A stretch of DNA of 64,000 bases from positions 248,001 to 312,000 of the forward strand of contig NZ_JAKZGD010000002.1 in the NCBI RefSeq assembly GCF_022549495.1, written 5' to 3'. Source of the stretch: Acinetobacter sp. ANC 4805. Its GTDB lineage: Bacteria; Pseudomonadota; Gammaproteobacteria; Pseudomonadales; Moraxellaceae. The translations under genes and the position numbers were made by a program. This document shows positions 54,263-63,770 of this stretch, piece by piece; position 1 is the stretch's first letter, and each line of letters begins with the position of its first letter. The notes beneath the pieces were generated by a model, which did not search any database, was not told where the DNA came from, and was given only the letters and a program-made list of their open reading frames with translations.

Positions 54263-54955
54263 ATGAAAAAAGTGGTTATCACTGGAGCAAGTCAAGGGAT
54301 TGGGCAAGCAATTGCCCAGAAATTCTTAGATCAGCATTATGAAGTGCATAATATTTCTCGCCACGTACCACAATATACCCATGCTCATTTACATCATTGG
54401 CAAGCAGATATGTTGCAATATAAGCAACTTAAAAGTGTTATGGAGCAGATCGGACAATTTGATATTCTGATTAATAATGCCGGTTATATGAATACACTCA
54501 CGGCAAGTTCATATACGTGGGATGAGCTGTATAACATTATGAATGTGAATTTGATTCACACCATGCAATTGAGTATAGATGTGGCTGAGAATGTGTTTAA
54601 AACACAGCAATCTGGGCGCATCATTAGTATTGCATCAATTGCAGGGCAAATTGGACATCCTGATATTTGGTATGGAATTTCAAAAGCAGGGTTGATAAAT
54701 GGGATGCGTAGTTTAGCTCGAAGTCATGCTCAGTATCATATTCAAACCTTTAGCATCGCACCTGGTCCTGTTGAAACTCAGATGATGCAAAAGATTCCGA
54801 TTGAGAGACAGAAACGTTTAAAAGAAGCCACTTTAAATCAGCAGTTTTGCCAAGCACAAGAAATTGCAGATATGGCATTTTGGTTAGCAGATGCTGCCCC
54901 CAATTGTTTAAGTGGTGAAGTTTTTGATTTGAATAATGGTGTGAACTATCGTTAG
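54263..54955 (+). CDS. short-chain dehydrogenase/reductase
   Basis: A 230-residue SDR. TGASQGIG lies near residues 7-14, DILINNAGYMN near 72-82, catalytic Ser in SIASIAGQIG and YGISKAGL for Tyr-Lys. I start at ATG 54263, six bases after AGG; earlier in-frame starts exist at 54245 (inside the GST gene) and 54260. It is the second gene of the GST-SDR unit. An NAD(P)-linked reductase for an aldehyde or quinone is likely; substrate unknown. Confidence 0.87.
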   Translation: MKKVVITGASQGIGQAIAQKFLDQHYEVHNISRHVPQYTHAHLHHWQADMLQYKQLKSVMEQIGQFDILINNAGYMNTLTASSYTWDELYNIMNVNLIHTMQLSIDVAENVFKTQQSGRIISIASIAGQIGHPDIWYGISKAGLINGMRSLARSHAQYHIQTFSIAPGPVETQMMQKIPIERQKRLKEATLNQQFCQAQEIADMAFWLADAAPNCLSGEVFDLNNGVNYR

Positions 54956-54968
54956 TGTACCTTGAGTA

Positions 54969-55000
54969 GATGAATAGAAATCTGCATATTTCTATTCATC
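54969..55000. terminator. hairpin between convergent SDR and thiD
   Basis: GATGAATAGAAAT and ATTTCTATTCATC form a perfect 13-bp stem with a 6-base loop CTGCAT. No U-tract follows, so it may be a weak or protein-assisted terminator for both strands. Confidence 0.55.
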
Positions 55001-55013
55001 TGCCACTAAAGTA

Positions 55014-55793
<780 letters not shown>

Positions 55794-55821
55794 TTATTCT
55801 CTCATTTAGGCTAGTATATGG

Positions 55822-55837
55822 GAGTTTCGAGAAACTC
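55822..55837. other. palindrome between divergent thiD and HAD genes
   Basis: GAGTTTC-GA-GAAACTC is a 16-base perfect palindrome in the 87-base divergent intergenic region. It may be an operator or a hairpin; no regulator is known. Confidence 0.4.
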
Positions 55838-55874
55838 TCGACTATGTTATGTAAGGCTTTAAGAGATTGAACGA

Positions 55875-56549
55875 ATGACGATCAAAAATATTCTGATTGA
55901 TTTAGATGGGACTTTAACTGACCCCAAAGCGGGTATTCATCGCTCAATTCGTTATGCTTTAGAAAAATTGGGTCATCCTTTAGCCGATGAGGTTGATTTG
56001 GATTGGACAATTGGACCTCCGTTGAAAGCCTCATTAGCGAAGTTATTAAATACTCACGATGATGCTCTCGCTGAGCAGGCATTGGCGGCATATCGCGAGC
56101 GTTTTTCAGTGACTGGCTTATTTGAAAATGAAGTCTATGCAACAGTCGTAGAAACGTTGCAACAGTTACAAGTACAAGGTTATCAACTATTTTTAGCGAC
56201 AGCAAAACCGACTGTTTATGCGAAACGCATTTTGGCTCATTTTGAATTAGATCAATATTTTACTGCAATGTATGGTAGTGAATTAACCGGTGAGCGTACC
56301 AATAAAGCTGATTTAATTGCTTATATTCTGGAAAAAGAGCAGTTGGATGCACAGCAATGTATCATGGTGGGCGATCGCCAATATGATGTGATTGGTGCGC
56401 GTGCCAATGGTATTGAAACCATTGCTGTAAATTATGGTTATGGAACAGCAGAAGAATTAGTTCAGGCACAACCGATTGCCCAAATCTCACAATTCAGCCA
56501 ATTGATGAGCAAGGTTGATGAACTTAATGTGGAACGAAAAGTTTCATAA
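55875..56549 (+). CDS. HAD-superfamily phosphatase, phosphoglycolate phosphatase-like
   Basis: A 224-residue HAD hydrolase. The nucleophile motif is IDLDGTLTDPKAG (Asp near residue 8), motif II is LATAKP, the Lys is in NKADLIAYIL and motif IV is MVGDRQYDVIGARANG. The helical cap region is of the Gph/YjjG subgroup. The substrate may be phosphoglycolate, a nucleotide or another small phosphoester. It is monocistronic with a strong terminator. Confidence 0.85.
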   Translation: MTIKNILIDLDGTLTDPKAGIHRSIRYALEKLGHPLADEVDLDWTIGPPLKASLAKLLNTHDDALAEQALAAYRERFSVTGLFENEVYATVVETLQQLQVQGYQLFLATAKPTVYAKRILAHFELDQYFTAMYGSELTGERTNKADLIAYILEKEQLDAQQCIMVGDRQYDVIGARANGIETIAVNYGYGTAEELVQAQPIAQISQFSQLMSKVDELNVERKVS

Positions 56550-56564
56550 CCATTGAAGTGATGG

Positions 56565-56592
56565 AAAGCCTCGATGATTCGAGGCTTTTTAT
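56565..56592. terminator. bidirectional terminator between HAD gene and ribB
   Basis: AAAGCCTCGA-TGAT-TCGAGGCTTT is a perfect 10-bp stem with a tetraloop, followed by T residues, between convergent genes. Confidence 0.93.
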
Positions 56593-56599
56593 TCTTTGA

Positions 56600-57259
56600 T
56601 TAGAGATTATGCTTCAAGCGATATTGAACTAATTCTTCAATACTAATGAGTGTTAAACCATGTGTTTGAGCATAAGCCAAAACTTGAATACCCGATGCCA
56701 TAGAACCATCAGGATTAGTCAATTCACATAATACACCTGATGGTTTTAAGCCAGCCAAGCGAGCTAAATCAATGGTTCCTTCGGTATGTCCACGGCGAGT
56801 TAATACACCGCCATCACGTGCGCGTAATGGAAATACATGACCTGGGCGACTGAGGTCACTTGCAGTAGCACCATCTTTAGTGGCAGCTAAAACTGTTGTT
56901 ACGCGATCTTTAGCAGAAACACCTGTCGTAACGCCTTGAGCTGCTTCGATCGTTACCGTGAATGCTGTTTTAAATTGGCTAGAATTGTCGACCACCATTG
57001 GTGGGAGTTCTAGATGATCTGCCAATTCTTCTGTCAGGCATAAGCACACAATACCAGAGCCATCACGAATCATTCGTGCCATGGTTTCGACAGTGAGTGT
57101 TTCAGCAGCAATAATTAAGTCGGCTTCATTTTCGCGGTCAAAATCATCCATTACCAATACTGGTTTGCCTTGGCGAATGTCTTCTAAAGCTTGTTGAATA
57201 CGTTGTTCAGCAGGAGAAAGGGCTGAAAAGAAAAGTTCGGGTTGAATTAAACTCGACAT
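56600..57259 (-). CDS. ribB: 3,4-dihydroxy-2-butanone 4-phosphate synthase
   Basis: It converts ribulose 5-phosphate to the four-carbon precursor of riboflavin. From ATG 57259 it has 219 residues, the length of stand-alone RibB with no GTP cyclohydrolase II domain. [50 protein letters not shown] (in part) and [16 protein letters not shown] carry the metal and substrate residues. A longer open frame to 57463 runs through the FMN riboswitch and is not coding. The riboswitch upstream gives feedback control by FMN. Confidence 0.95.
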   Translation of the reverse strand: MSSLIQPELFFSALSPAEQRIQQALEDIRQGKPVLVMDDFDRENEADLIIAAETLTVETMARMIRDGSGIVCLCLTEELADHLELPPMVVDNSSQFKTAFTVTIEAAQGVTTGVSAKDRVTTVLAATKDGATASDLSRPGHVFPLRARDGGVLTRRGHTEGTIDLARLAGLKPSGVLCELTNPDGSMASGIQVLAYAQTHGLTLISIEELVQYRLKHNL

Positions 57260-57360
57260 AATGAAACGCTCTCGTAAATAGGATACGGTTGAACATTTCA
57301 GGACTGATGTAAAAATAAGCGCGCACCAAAACGAACCAAAGTTGTTCTGGTAATTTCGTC

Positions 57361-57508
57361 TTCTTTCATCCGGACTATACCGTCGGCTTTGGCATCTCAC
57401 CAAATCTGCGAGTATATAAATATATATACAGGCTCGTGGGCTGATTAGGTCGGTGATGATCAAAGCCTAACTTACCACCGGTGGGGAATTTCACCCCGCC
57501 CTGAAGCG
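57361..57508 (-). ncRNA. FMN riboswitch (RFN element)
   Basis: On the minus strand the conserved RFN parts are present in order: GGGCGGGGTGAAATTCCCCACCG near the 5' end (shown here in part), GGCTTTGATCATCACCGAC-like pieces, CAGCCCACGAGCC, and the 3' part ending in TAGTCCGGATGAAAGAAG. A variable AT-rich hairpin arm (TGTATATATATTTATATACTC region) lies in the middle. It controls ribB, whose ATG is about 100 bases further downstream. Confidence 0.95.
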
Positions 57509-57518
57509 ATGTGTTTCG

Positions 57519-57524
57519 ATTATA
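57519..57524 (-). promoter_or_regulatory. -10 of the ribB transcript
   Basis: TATAAT on the minus strand lies about 10 bases before the first conserved base of the FMN riboswitch, placing the transcript start at the riboswitch edge. No clear -35 was seen. Confidence 0.5.
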
Positions 57525-57683
57525 GCTAGATTTTTGAGAGGAAAGGGAACTATTTATGAAATGGATCGTTCTATTGAAATATGAATTTAAGCAAATGAAG
57601 TTTCGGTTTTGTCGTGGGGGAAGTCATTGTTTTTGAGTTATTTTGATGAGTTCCATTTAGCATTTGGTATCGACCCAGCCATA

Positions 57684-57715
57684 AAAAAGCCAGTTCATAT
57701 TGACTGGCTTTTTAG
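57684..57715. terminator. terminator of the panD transcript
   Basis: AAAAAGCCAGT (57684-57694) pairs with ACTGGCTTTTT (57703-57713); A and T tracts on both sides permit action on either strand. The 57525-57683 stretch before it has no supportable gene. Confidence 0.9.
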
Positions 57716-57729
57716 GAATTTTTTACTGC

Positions 57730-58110
57730 TTATGCGATTTGTACAGGAATACAGTTTGCTGTGTGATTCACGGTATTATCTGGATTTGCATAAACTAAAC
57801 GTGGTTTATGAAGGTCTGCTTCTACTTCAGTGAAATCACCAAAAGTTGCAATAATGACTAAATCACCCACATCAGCTTGGTGCGCTGCGCCACCATTGAC
57901 TGAAATGATACCAGAATCTTCTTCACCACGAATTGCATAAGTTGTGAAGCGTTTGCCGTTCGTTACGTTCCATACGTGGATTTCTTCGTATTCACGAATC
58001 CCTGCTAAGTCCATTAATACACCATCAATTGCACAAGAACCTTCGTAATGAAGTTCTGCATGAGTGACAACTGCACGGTGAATTTTACATTTTAATAAAC
58101 GAGATAGCAT
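57730..58110 (-). CDS. panD: aspartate 1-decarboxylase proenzyme
   Basis: It makes beta-alanine from aspartate for pantothenate. From ATG 58110, with GGAG nine bases upstream, it has 126 residues, the family size. The self-cleavage site is [10 protein letters not shown] (Gly24-Ser25), which generates the pyruvoyl cofactor; [31 protein letters not shown] are conserved. The longer open frame to 58227 is not coding. PanB and PanC are not adjacent. Confidence 0.95.
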   Translation of the reverse strand: MLSRLLKCKIHRAVVTHAELHYEGSCAIDGVLMDLAGIREYEEIHVWNVTNGKRFTTYAIRGEEDSGIISVNGGAAHQADVGDLVIIATFGDFTEVEADLHKPRLVYANPDNTVNHTANCIPVQIA

Positions 58111-58256
58111 GGCTAGCGTCTCCTGAGTAAGACCTAAGATGAATATCTTATTGGTTGACTTGTCACGTTTCCCGCTGGCGATAGGCGGTTTGATGCGCAT
58201 TTTGCGCTTAAAAATGCAATATGGCAAGCGTGATTGATCAACAATTCAGTTTAAAT

Positions 58257-58838
58257 TTAAGCGGGTTTGTATGCATTAATTTGATTCATTGCCTGTGAAA
58301 CTTGCCCGTCAACAAGCATTTTCACTTTGGATAAGGCATGATCAATGGCTGCATCCATTAAAGCTTGTTCACTGCTAGGAGCTTTGCCAAGCACATGACC
58401 AGAAACACGTTCTTTAGAACCAGGGTGTCCAATTCCGATGCGTAAGCGATGGAAATTAGCACCAATATGCGGAACGATGTCACGAAGACCATTATGTCCG
58501 CCGTGTCCGCCACCCGTTTTTAAACGAATAACGCCAGGGTCCATATCCAGTTCATCATGAGCAATTAAAATTGCTTCAGGTGCAACTTGATAGAATTTGG
58601 CAAATGGTACGACACTTTGACCAGAACGGTTCATAAAAGTGGTAGGTAAGAGTAAACGTACATCATGGCCTTCAATTTGACCACGACCACTGTATCCATG
58701 AAATTTTGGATCAGCTTTTAAGGAAATGCCATAACGATCAGCAAGCTGTTCAACAAACCAAAAGCCTGCATTATGGCGGGTTTGGGCATATTCCTTTCCA
58801 GGATTACCCAAACCAACAATTAGCGAAATATCTGACAC
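58257..58838 (-). CDS. pth: peptidyl-tRNA hydrolase
   Basis: It frees tRNA from stalled peptidyl-tRNA. GLGNPGKEYAQTRHNAGFW (residues about 9-27) holds the catalytic His22 region; TFMNRSGQSV, HDELDMDPGVIRLK and GGHGGHNGLRDI follow, all family blocks. The length of 193 is typical. It lies 19 bases after rplY on the same strand, so rplY-pth may be cotranscribed, as in many gammaproteobacteria. Confidence 0.95.
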   Translation of the reverse strand: MSDISLIVGLGNPGKEYAQTRHNAGFWFVEQLADRYGISLKADPKFHGYSGRGQIEGHDVRLLLPTTFMNRSGQSVVPFAKFYQVAPEAILIAHDELDMDPGVIRLKTGGGHGGHNGLRDIVPHIGANFHRLRIGIGHPGSKERVSGHVLGKAPSSEQALMDAAIDHALSKVKMLVDGQVSQAMNQINAYKPA

Positions 58839-58857
58839 TAATTTATGCCTTTAACAC

Positions 58858-59160
58858 TTATGCGCGTTTGAAGTCAGCGTGCATAGGTGTGTTTTTAGCT
58901 GGGTGACGTTGTAACGCTTGGATTTTAACGTTTTCAACTTTGTCACCGATTTGGATTTCGATTACTTCTTCGAAGAAAGCATTATTTTCTAAAGCTTTAA
59001 CGATTTGACGAAGTTCTAAAGTAATTGTTACAGGCTCAGCGCTACCACCATAGATGATTGCTGGAATTTGTGCTGCGTGACGAAGGCGGCGGCTCGCACC
59101 TTTCCCTTGTAGAGCAGCTTCACGTGCTTGAGCATTTAATACGAAGTTTGCCATGGGCAT
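58858..59160 (-). CDS. rplY: 50S ribosomal protein L25, short form
   Basis: A 100-residue 5S rRNA-binding protein. It has REAALQGKGASRRLRHAAQIP, AIIYGG and HADFKRA near the C-terminus. It lacks the C-terminal CTC domain, so it is the short enteric type. A good AGGATAT ribosome site precedes the ATG. A hairpin lies in the leader (59182-59204). It is after prs on the same strand but separated from it by a terminator. Confidence 0.93.
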   Translation of the reverse strand: MPMANFVLNAQAREAALQGKGASRRLRHAAQIPAIIYGGSAEPVTITLELRQIVKALENNAFFEEVIEIQIGDKVENVKIQALQRHPAKNTPMHADFKRA

Positions 59161-59181
59161 ATCCTCATTGAGATTTAAGAG

Positions 59182-59204
59182 ACTAAACTTGCGACCAGTT
59201 TAGT
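59182..59204 (-). other. hairpin in the rplY leader
   Basis: ACTAAACT and AGTTTAGT are perfect complements around a 7-base loop, 22 bases before the rplY ATG. It may be structural or a site for autoregulation; nothing known was matched. Confidence 0.4.
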
Positions 59205-59207
59205 GAT

Positions 59208-59233
59208 AGAAAACCCCTAGCGAGCTAGGGGTT
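59208..59233 (-). terminator. terminator of the prs transcript
   Basis: AACCCCTAGC and GCTAGGGGTT nearly meet at a GA turn (effective stem CCCCTA/TAGGGG with a 6-base loop), with TTTTC following on the minus strand. Confidence 0.85.
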
Positions 59234-59251
59234 AAGAAAAAAGCTGGGCTA

Positions 59252-60205
59252 TTATAGATAACTATCGAACATTGCGCTAATAGATTCTTCGTTATTGATA
59301 CGACGAATTGTTTCAGCAACCATGCTTGCAACAGAAACTTGGCGAATTTTACCTAAGTTTAGTGCTTCATCTGAAAGAGGAATCGTGTCGGTGACAACAA
59401 GTTCATCAATGACAGAATTTCGAAGGTTATCAAGTGCTTTACCCGATAAAACAGGATGCGTTGCATAAGCAATGACACGACGAGCACCAAATTGTTTGAG
59501 TGCATCAGCGGCTTTACATAATGTACCTGCTGTATCTACCATGTCATCAACAATGACACAGTCACGATCTTTTACATCACCAATCAAATGCATCACTTGT
59601 GATTCATTTGCTTTTTGGCGACGTTTATCGATGATTGCTAAATCAATATCACCTAATTGTTTTGCAACAGCACGCGCACGAACAACACCACCAACGTCAG
59701 GTGAAACCACCATAAGGTTGTCATGTTGTTGTTGACGTAGGTCTGCCAATAACGCAGGCGTACCATAGATGTTGTCAACTGGAATATCGAAGAAACCTTG
59801 AATTTGGTCTGCGTGTAAATCGATCATCACAACGCGGTCAATACCAACAGTTGTTAGCATATCTGCAACAACTTTTGCAGTAATCGGTACACGAGCAGAA
59901 CGTGGACGACGATCTTGGCGTGCATAACCGAAATACGGAATGACTGCGGTGATACGACCAGCACTTGCACGACGCAATGCATCAGCCATCACCAAGATTT
60001 CCATCAGGTTATCATTGGTTGGCGCACAAGTAGATTGAACGATAAAAACGTCTTTACCACGAACATTTTCAGTAATTTCAACTGAAATTTCACCATCAGA
60101 AAACTTGCTTACAGAAGCAGCACCGAGTGGAATATGTAAATGGCTTACGACTTTTTGGGCGAACTGTGGATGAGCACTTCCACTGAAAACGACAAGATTG
60201 GGCAT
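59252..60205 (-). CDS. prs: ribose-phosphate pyrophosphokinase
   Basis: It makes phosphoribosyl pyrophosphate from ribose 5-phosphate and ATP. At 317 residues it is the usual length. [50 protein letters not shown] and the PRPP loop [10 protein letters not shown] are all intact. It sits between two tRNA-Gln genes and rplY; this order (ispE-tRNA-prs) is common in gammaproteobacteria. The intergenic 60206-60305 holds its promoter region. Confidence 0.96.
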   Translation of the reverse strand: MPNLVVFSGSAHPQFAQKVVSHLHIPLGAASVSKFSDGEISVEITENVRGKDVFIVQSTCAPTNDNLMEILVMADALRRASAGRITAVIPYFGYARQDRRPRSARVPITAKVVADMLTTVGIDRVVMIDLHADQIQGFFDIPVDNIYGTPALLADLRQQQHDNLMVVSPDVGGVVRARAVAKQLGDIDLAIIDKRRQKANESQVMHLIGDVKDRDCVIVDDMVDTAGTLCKAADALKQFGARRVIAYATHPVLSGKALDNLRNSVIDELVVTDTIPLSDEALNLGKIRQVSVASMVAETIRRINNEESISAMFDSYL

Positions 60206-60305
60206 GAAGCACCTGAGCGAGGGTTAAGCGAAGCAATGCTTCGACCGAGCGCAAGGGAAAAATTTTTAATTTTTCCAACGGGTAATTTGGAAACAATCTA
60301 TTATA

Positions 60306-60380
60306 TGGCAGGGGCGGCTGGATTCGAACCAACGGATGCCGAGATCAAAACCCGGTGCCTTACCACTTGGCGACGCCCCT
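60306..60380 (-). tRNA. tRNA-Gln (anticodon TTG), copy 1
   Basis: 75 bases on the minus strand fold as a cloverleaf with acceptor AGGGGCG pairing at the CGCCCCT-type 3' arm, anticodon loop containing TTG, TTCGAAT T-loop and encoded CCA. It is nearly identical to copy 2, 86 bases away. Confidence 0.95.
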
Positions 60381-60466
60381 AATGCGGCAGAACTTTAATC
60401 GTTTTGCATGATAATGTCAATATATTTGAACAAATACCGATGAAAAACAAGTCTGTCTAAAAGAAA

Positions 60467-60541
60467 TGGCAGGGGCGGCTGGATTCGAACCAACGGATGC
60501 CGAGATCAAAACCCGGTGCCTTACCACTTGGCGACGCCCCT
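60467..60541 (-). tRNA. tRNA-Gln (anticodon TTG), copy 2
   Basis: 75 bases, same sequence as copy 1 in the body, anticodon TTG, encoded CCA. Its 5' end overlaps the ispE stop codon by about 2 bases (the TAG at 60540-60542), so the precursor must be processed right at that stop. Confidence 0.95.
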
Positions 60542-61373
60542 AACATGTAACTGAAAAATGTTTTAAAGGAGACTCTGCTAAACTATTGACCAAGTAAGAT
60601 TTACATGGTGCATTTTGCAAAATTTTCTTTATATCCATTTCACAGGTCACTTCAATAAAAACACAAGCACCTGTACCTGTAAGCTTTGCTAGACCAAATT
60701 GATCTAAATATTGCATTGCTTCTTCTACTTCAGGGTATAACTGTCGAGCCAAAGGTTCAAAGTTATTTCCAAAATTAGAAGGTTCTAACTGATAGGCGCA
60801 AAATGTAGTGATCTTAGAATCTCTTGTCAATGTTTTTTGCGAAAAAAGCTGTTGAGTGCTGATAAAACAATCAGGTTTTAAAACTATGAATTGTTTTTGA
60901 GCTAAGTCTATGAATGATAAATGTTCACCGATCCCTTCAGCCCATGCATTACGACCTAAAACAAAGATGGGTACATCTGCACCAAGTTGTACACCATAAT
61001 CAGCGAGTTGCTGTTCATTTAAGCCGCACTGCCACAGTTGATTCAGCACAATTAGCGTGGTGGCTGCATTGGATGAACCACCACCTAGTCCTGCGCCCAT
61101 TGGAATATTTTTCTCAATTTGAATCTTCAACCCGCATGGTTTTTTTGCATGAGGTCGGAGTAGTTGTGCTGCACGATAGATTAGATTTTGTTCAAGTTTG
61201 ACTTCGCTTAAACCTTCAATTTGAATATTTTCTTCTGCAATTGGATCAAAAGTCATCCAGTCGTATAGATCAATCAGTTGAAAAATAGTTTGTAATTCAT
61301 GATAACCATTGTCACGACGACCTGTGATATGCAGAAATAAATTCAATTTGGCAGGGGAAGGCACTCTAATCAT
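60540..61373 (-). CDS. ispE: 4-diphosphocytidyl-2-C-methyl-D-erythritol kinase
   Basis: The GHMP kinase of the MEP pathway for isoprenoids. SPAKLNLFLHITGRRDNGYHEL (in part) is at residues about 6-27, the GHMP loop is PMGAGLGGGSSNAA near 91-104, and KLTGTGACVFIEV is the third motif. Length 277 is normal. It overlaps the 5' base of tRNA-Gln copy 2 at its stop. It lies 13 bases after lolB on the same strand, in the classical hemA-lolB-ispE-prs block. Confidence 0.94.
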   Translation of the reverse strand: MIRVPSPAKLNLFLHITGRRDNGYHELQTIFQLIDLYDWMTFDPIAEENIQIEGLSEVKLEQNLIYRAAQLLRPHAKKPCGLKIQIEKNIPMGAGLGGGSSNAATTLIVLNQLWQCGLNEQQLADYGVQLGADVPIFVLGRNAWAEGIGEHLSFIDLAQKQFIVLKPDCFISTQQLFSQKTLTRDSKITTFCAYQLEPSNFGNNFEPLARQLYPEVEEAMQYLDQFGLAKLTGTGACVFIEVTCEMDIKKILQNAPCKSYLVNSLAESPLKHFSVTC

Positions 61374-61386
61374 AAAGGAATCTAAA

Positions 61387-61968
61387 CTATCGGTTTTGGA
61401 TCACCATTGTAATACGGTTTTCTTTATCATCGGCAAGAGCTTGCTTCAATAAAAGTTTGTTTGGGAGTGTTTGTATATCGTTATAACTAAAATCCACTGT
61501 CCAACCATCTTCAATCAGTTGTTTGAGGCGATTATGTTCATCTTTACTGATTTGTGCATTTTGAGTTGCTGGTTTAGCTTGTACCCAATAGGCTAAGTGC
61601 ATAATCGGAGCTTGCCAACCTGTTGCTTTTTCTAATAATTCTTCTGGAGTGGCTGCGGTGACGAGTCCTGTTTTTGCACTATTTAAGGTCACTTCACCAG
61701 GTCTACCTTCAATTTGAGTTTTACCTACCCCTAAAATTCCAGTGAGTTCAATATCAAATTGATCTTGCTGTTGTACCCATGTAAAAAAAGCACTACCCGA
61801 TTGTTGTGGTGTGCGCACCCCAATTTTACCTTGTAAGCTAAAGTTGTTTTCATCTTGCACTTGTGGGGAGGCGATTACTTTATTCGGTTGGCTTAAATGT
61901 TGGCAACCTGTCAACAATAGAACGCTACTGCTACATACTGCGACACATAATTTTGCAAACAAGTGCAT
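61387..61968 (-). CDS. lolB: outer-membrane lipoprotein receptor LolB
   Basis: It takes lipoproteins from LolA and inserts them in the outer membrane. A signal peptide with lipobox LLTGC (Cys22) is at the N-terminus; mature part has FSLQGKIGVRTPQQSGSAFFTW and WQAPIMHLAYWVQ, blocks of the LolB fold. At 193 residues it is normal. It starts 4 bases after the TPR gene ends, and ispE follows, so all three are probably cotranscribed. Confidence 0.93.
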   Translation of the reverse strand: MHLFAKLCVAVCSSSVLLLTGCQHLSQPNKVIASPQVQDENNFSLQGKIGVRTPQQSGSAFFTWVQQQDQFDIELTGILGVGKTQIEGRPGEVTLNSAKTGLVTAATPEELLEKATGWQAPIMHLAYWVQAKPATQNAQISKDEHNRLKQLIEDGWTVDFSYNDIQTLPNKLLLKQALADDKENRITMVIQNR

Positions 61969-61972
61969 GGGT

Positions 61973-63691
61973 TTAACTCTTTTTTACAGTGATGGGTAAG
62001 ATTAAGCTATCAAGTTGTTGTAATTGTGGGGCATTTGCATGTTTTTGTTTCAATTGCTGTAATACTTCGCTAAATTGCGTGAGCGCACCTTGCATATATA
62101 GCGCTTTGGCATAACGAATACCAATATTGATATTTTGGCTAATTGAATAGGCTTGTCCCAAGACTTTGGCAGCTGTATCAAAATCATTTTGTAAGAACGC
62201 AATATAGCCTAGTGTGTCAAGAATAGAGGCCTGTTCAGGTGCAAAATCAAGCGCTAATTCTGCATATTTTCGTGCTTCTTTAAGACGGCGATTCTGTAAT
62301 GCTAAAGTATAGGCGTAGGCGTTCAGATAAGTTGGGCTATTCGGTTCAATAATCAAAAGTTGTTTTAATGTCTTGTCTAATTTATCTCGATCGGTATAGG
62401 GATCAAGTAATAACACTTCTGCATAAATCAGTTCAGGATCATCGGGTAAGCTTTTGATGGCTTCATCAAGCAAGGTTAAAGCCGCTTTTTTATTATCCGT
62501 TTTCTTTAAGATATCTGCTTGTGCTTGATATAAGAAACTTGCATGTTGTGGATAATTCACCCGTTCTTGCGTCAGAAAGCGTAAGGCATCGTTGAGTTGT
62601 CCTTGTTTTTCAAAAATGGTGATCATATTACGTCGTGAAACGATGTATAGACTACCATCAACAAGGCGATAGTACGCTTTTGCTGTTTCATAATGCTGTT
62701 TACGTTGTGCATTAATGGCAAGGTAATAATAGGCTTCATTCTGATATTTAGCAGATAAACGCAATTCGACCAAGTATTGTTCAGCTTTTTCATATTGTTT
62801 TAAATCAATACTGGTCAAGCCCGCAATAAATAATGCTTCCTCAGTTTTTGGATAATCTTTAATGATGCTTTCGAGTTTATTGAGAGCTTGTTGTTGTTGA
62901 TTAATCTGAATGTAGTAGCGAGCTTCTGCTAAGCGTATATCAATATTGGTTTTATTTCTTCGACTAGCTTGAGCAAACCATTTTTGTGTTTCAGTGTCAT
63001 CATGTAAAGCCATTAGTAGGTTTGCTTTCATGAGAATAAAACTAGTGGACTTCGAGCGTTGACGTAACGCTTTATTAATATTATTCAGCGCTTGCTCATA
63101 TAGGCCATCTTGTGCTTCTAAGCCAGCAATTAAAGCCAAAATAGAGGGGTTGTCTCGTTCTTTGCTTGTACGCAATGCATTGAGTAAAACTTCACGATCT
63201 TGGGCTTGTTCAGGTGCAATCCCTGCCAAGATTTGCTCAAGATCGGCAGTAGGATCAATATTTAGAATTTTATCAAGGGTCGTTGCAGCTAACTCATATT
63301 CGTGAGTCTTTAGCGCAATGTGTGATAAATAAAATAAAGCAGGCACATCTTTGGGTTCTTGTTCTACCCAGTGCGTTGCAATATCTAGAGCTGATTGGAA
63401 ATCGTTATATTCTAAAGCGACATCTAAAGCGCGCTGTTTAATTGTGGTTGAATTACTTTGAATGGCAAGCACAGTATAATTATGTAGAGCAGTTGCAATA
63501 TCATCGTAAGCAAGCGAAAATTCAGCCACCATACTTTGTTGTAATGCATGGTCAAAACTCTTATCTGCATACATGTCGTGTATTGCTTGTGCAGAGACAT
63601 ACGAGCTCATGCTACCTAACAACAAGATTGTGGTAGAATACCGTCGAATCGTCTTGCCGCTAAAAATGGTACGGCGATATAGCTGACGCAA
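61973..63691 (-). CDS. exported tetratricopeptide repeat protein
   Basis: A 572-residue protein built mostly of TPR helices: repeated A-xx-AL-x(8)-P-like units run from about residue 40 to 560 (for example ALNNINKALRQRSKS, EEALFIAGLTSIDLKQYEKA). A signal-like hydrophobic stretch is near residues 17-34, after a basic start from TTG 63691 (GGA thirteen bases upstream). Homologues next to lolB and hemA are known in Pseudomonas and Acinetobacter; their role is not established. It is divergent from hemA. Confidence 0.85.
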   Translation of the reverse strand: MRQLYRRTIFSGKTIRRYSTTILLLGSMSSYVSAQAIHDMYADKSFDHALQQSMVAEFSLAYDDIATALHNYTVLAIQSNSTTIKQRALDVALEYNDFQSALDIATHWVEQEPKDVPALFYLSHIALKTHEYELAATTLDKILNIDPTADLEQILAGIAPEQAQDREVLLNALRTSKERDNPSILALIAGLEAQDGLYEQALNNINKALRQRSKSTSFILMKANLLMALHDDTETQKWFAQASRRNKTNIDIRLAEARYYIQINQQQQALNKLESIIKDYPKTEEALFIAGLTSIDLKQYEKAEQYLVELRLSAKYQNEAYYYLAINAQRKQHYETAKAYYRLVDGSLYIVSRRNMITIFEKQGQLNDALRFLTQERVNYPQHASFLYQAQADILKKTDNKKAALTLLDEAIKSLPDDPELIYAEVLLLDPYTDRDKLDKTLKQLLIIEPNSPTYLNAYAYTLALQNRRLKEARKYAELALDFAPEQASILDTLGYIAFLQNDFDTAAKVLGQAYSISQNINIGIRYAKALYMQGALTQFSEVLQQLKQKHANAPQLQQLDSLILPITVKKS

Positions 63692-63770
63692 TTTTTATTG
63701 ATCCAAAGTAATGCTTTTTATGACACCGATGTTGCACAATAACATAAATTTAGCGAAATGATGATCTGAT

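Noticed and set aside
57260..57463. N-terminal extension of ribB
   Set aside because: The extra 68 codons lie over the FMN riboswitch and its spacer; the family start is at 57259.
57609..57833. 74-codon plus-strand ORF across the panD terminator
   Set aside because: It runs through the terminator hairpin and antisense to panD, so it is most likely chance.
58111..58227. N-terminal extension of panD
   Set aside because: PanD begins at MLSRLLKCK with a good ribosome site; the extension has no family counterpart.
60306..60541. Integration site or mobile element at the paired tRNA-Gln genes
   Set aside because: No integrase or direct-repeat att pair is seen; duplicate tRNA genes here are best read as a tandem tRNA unit.
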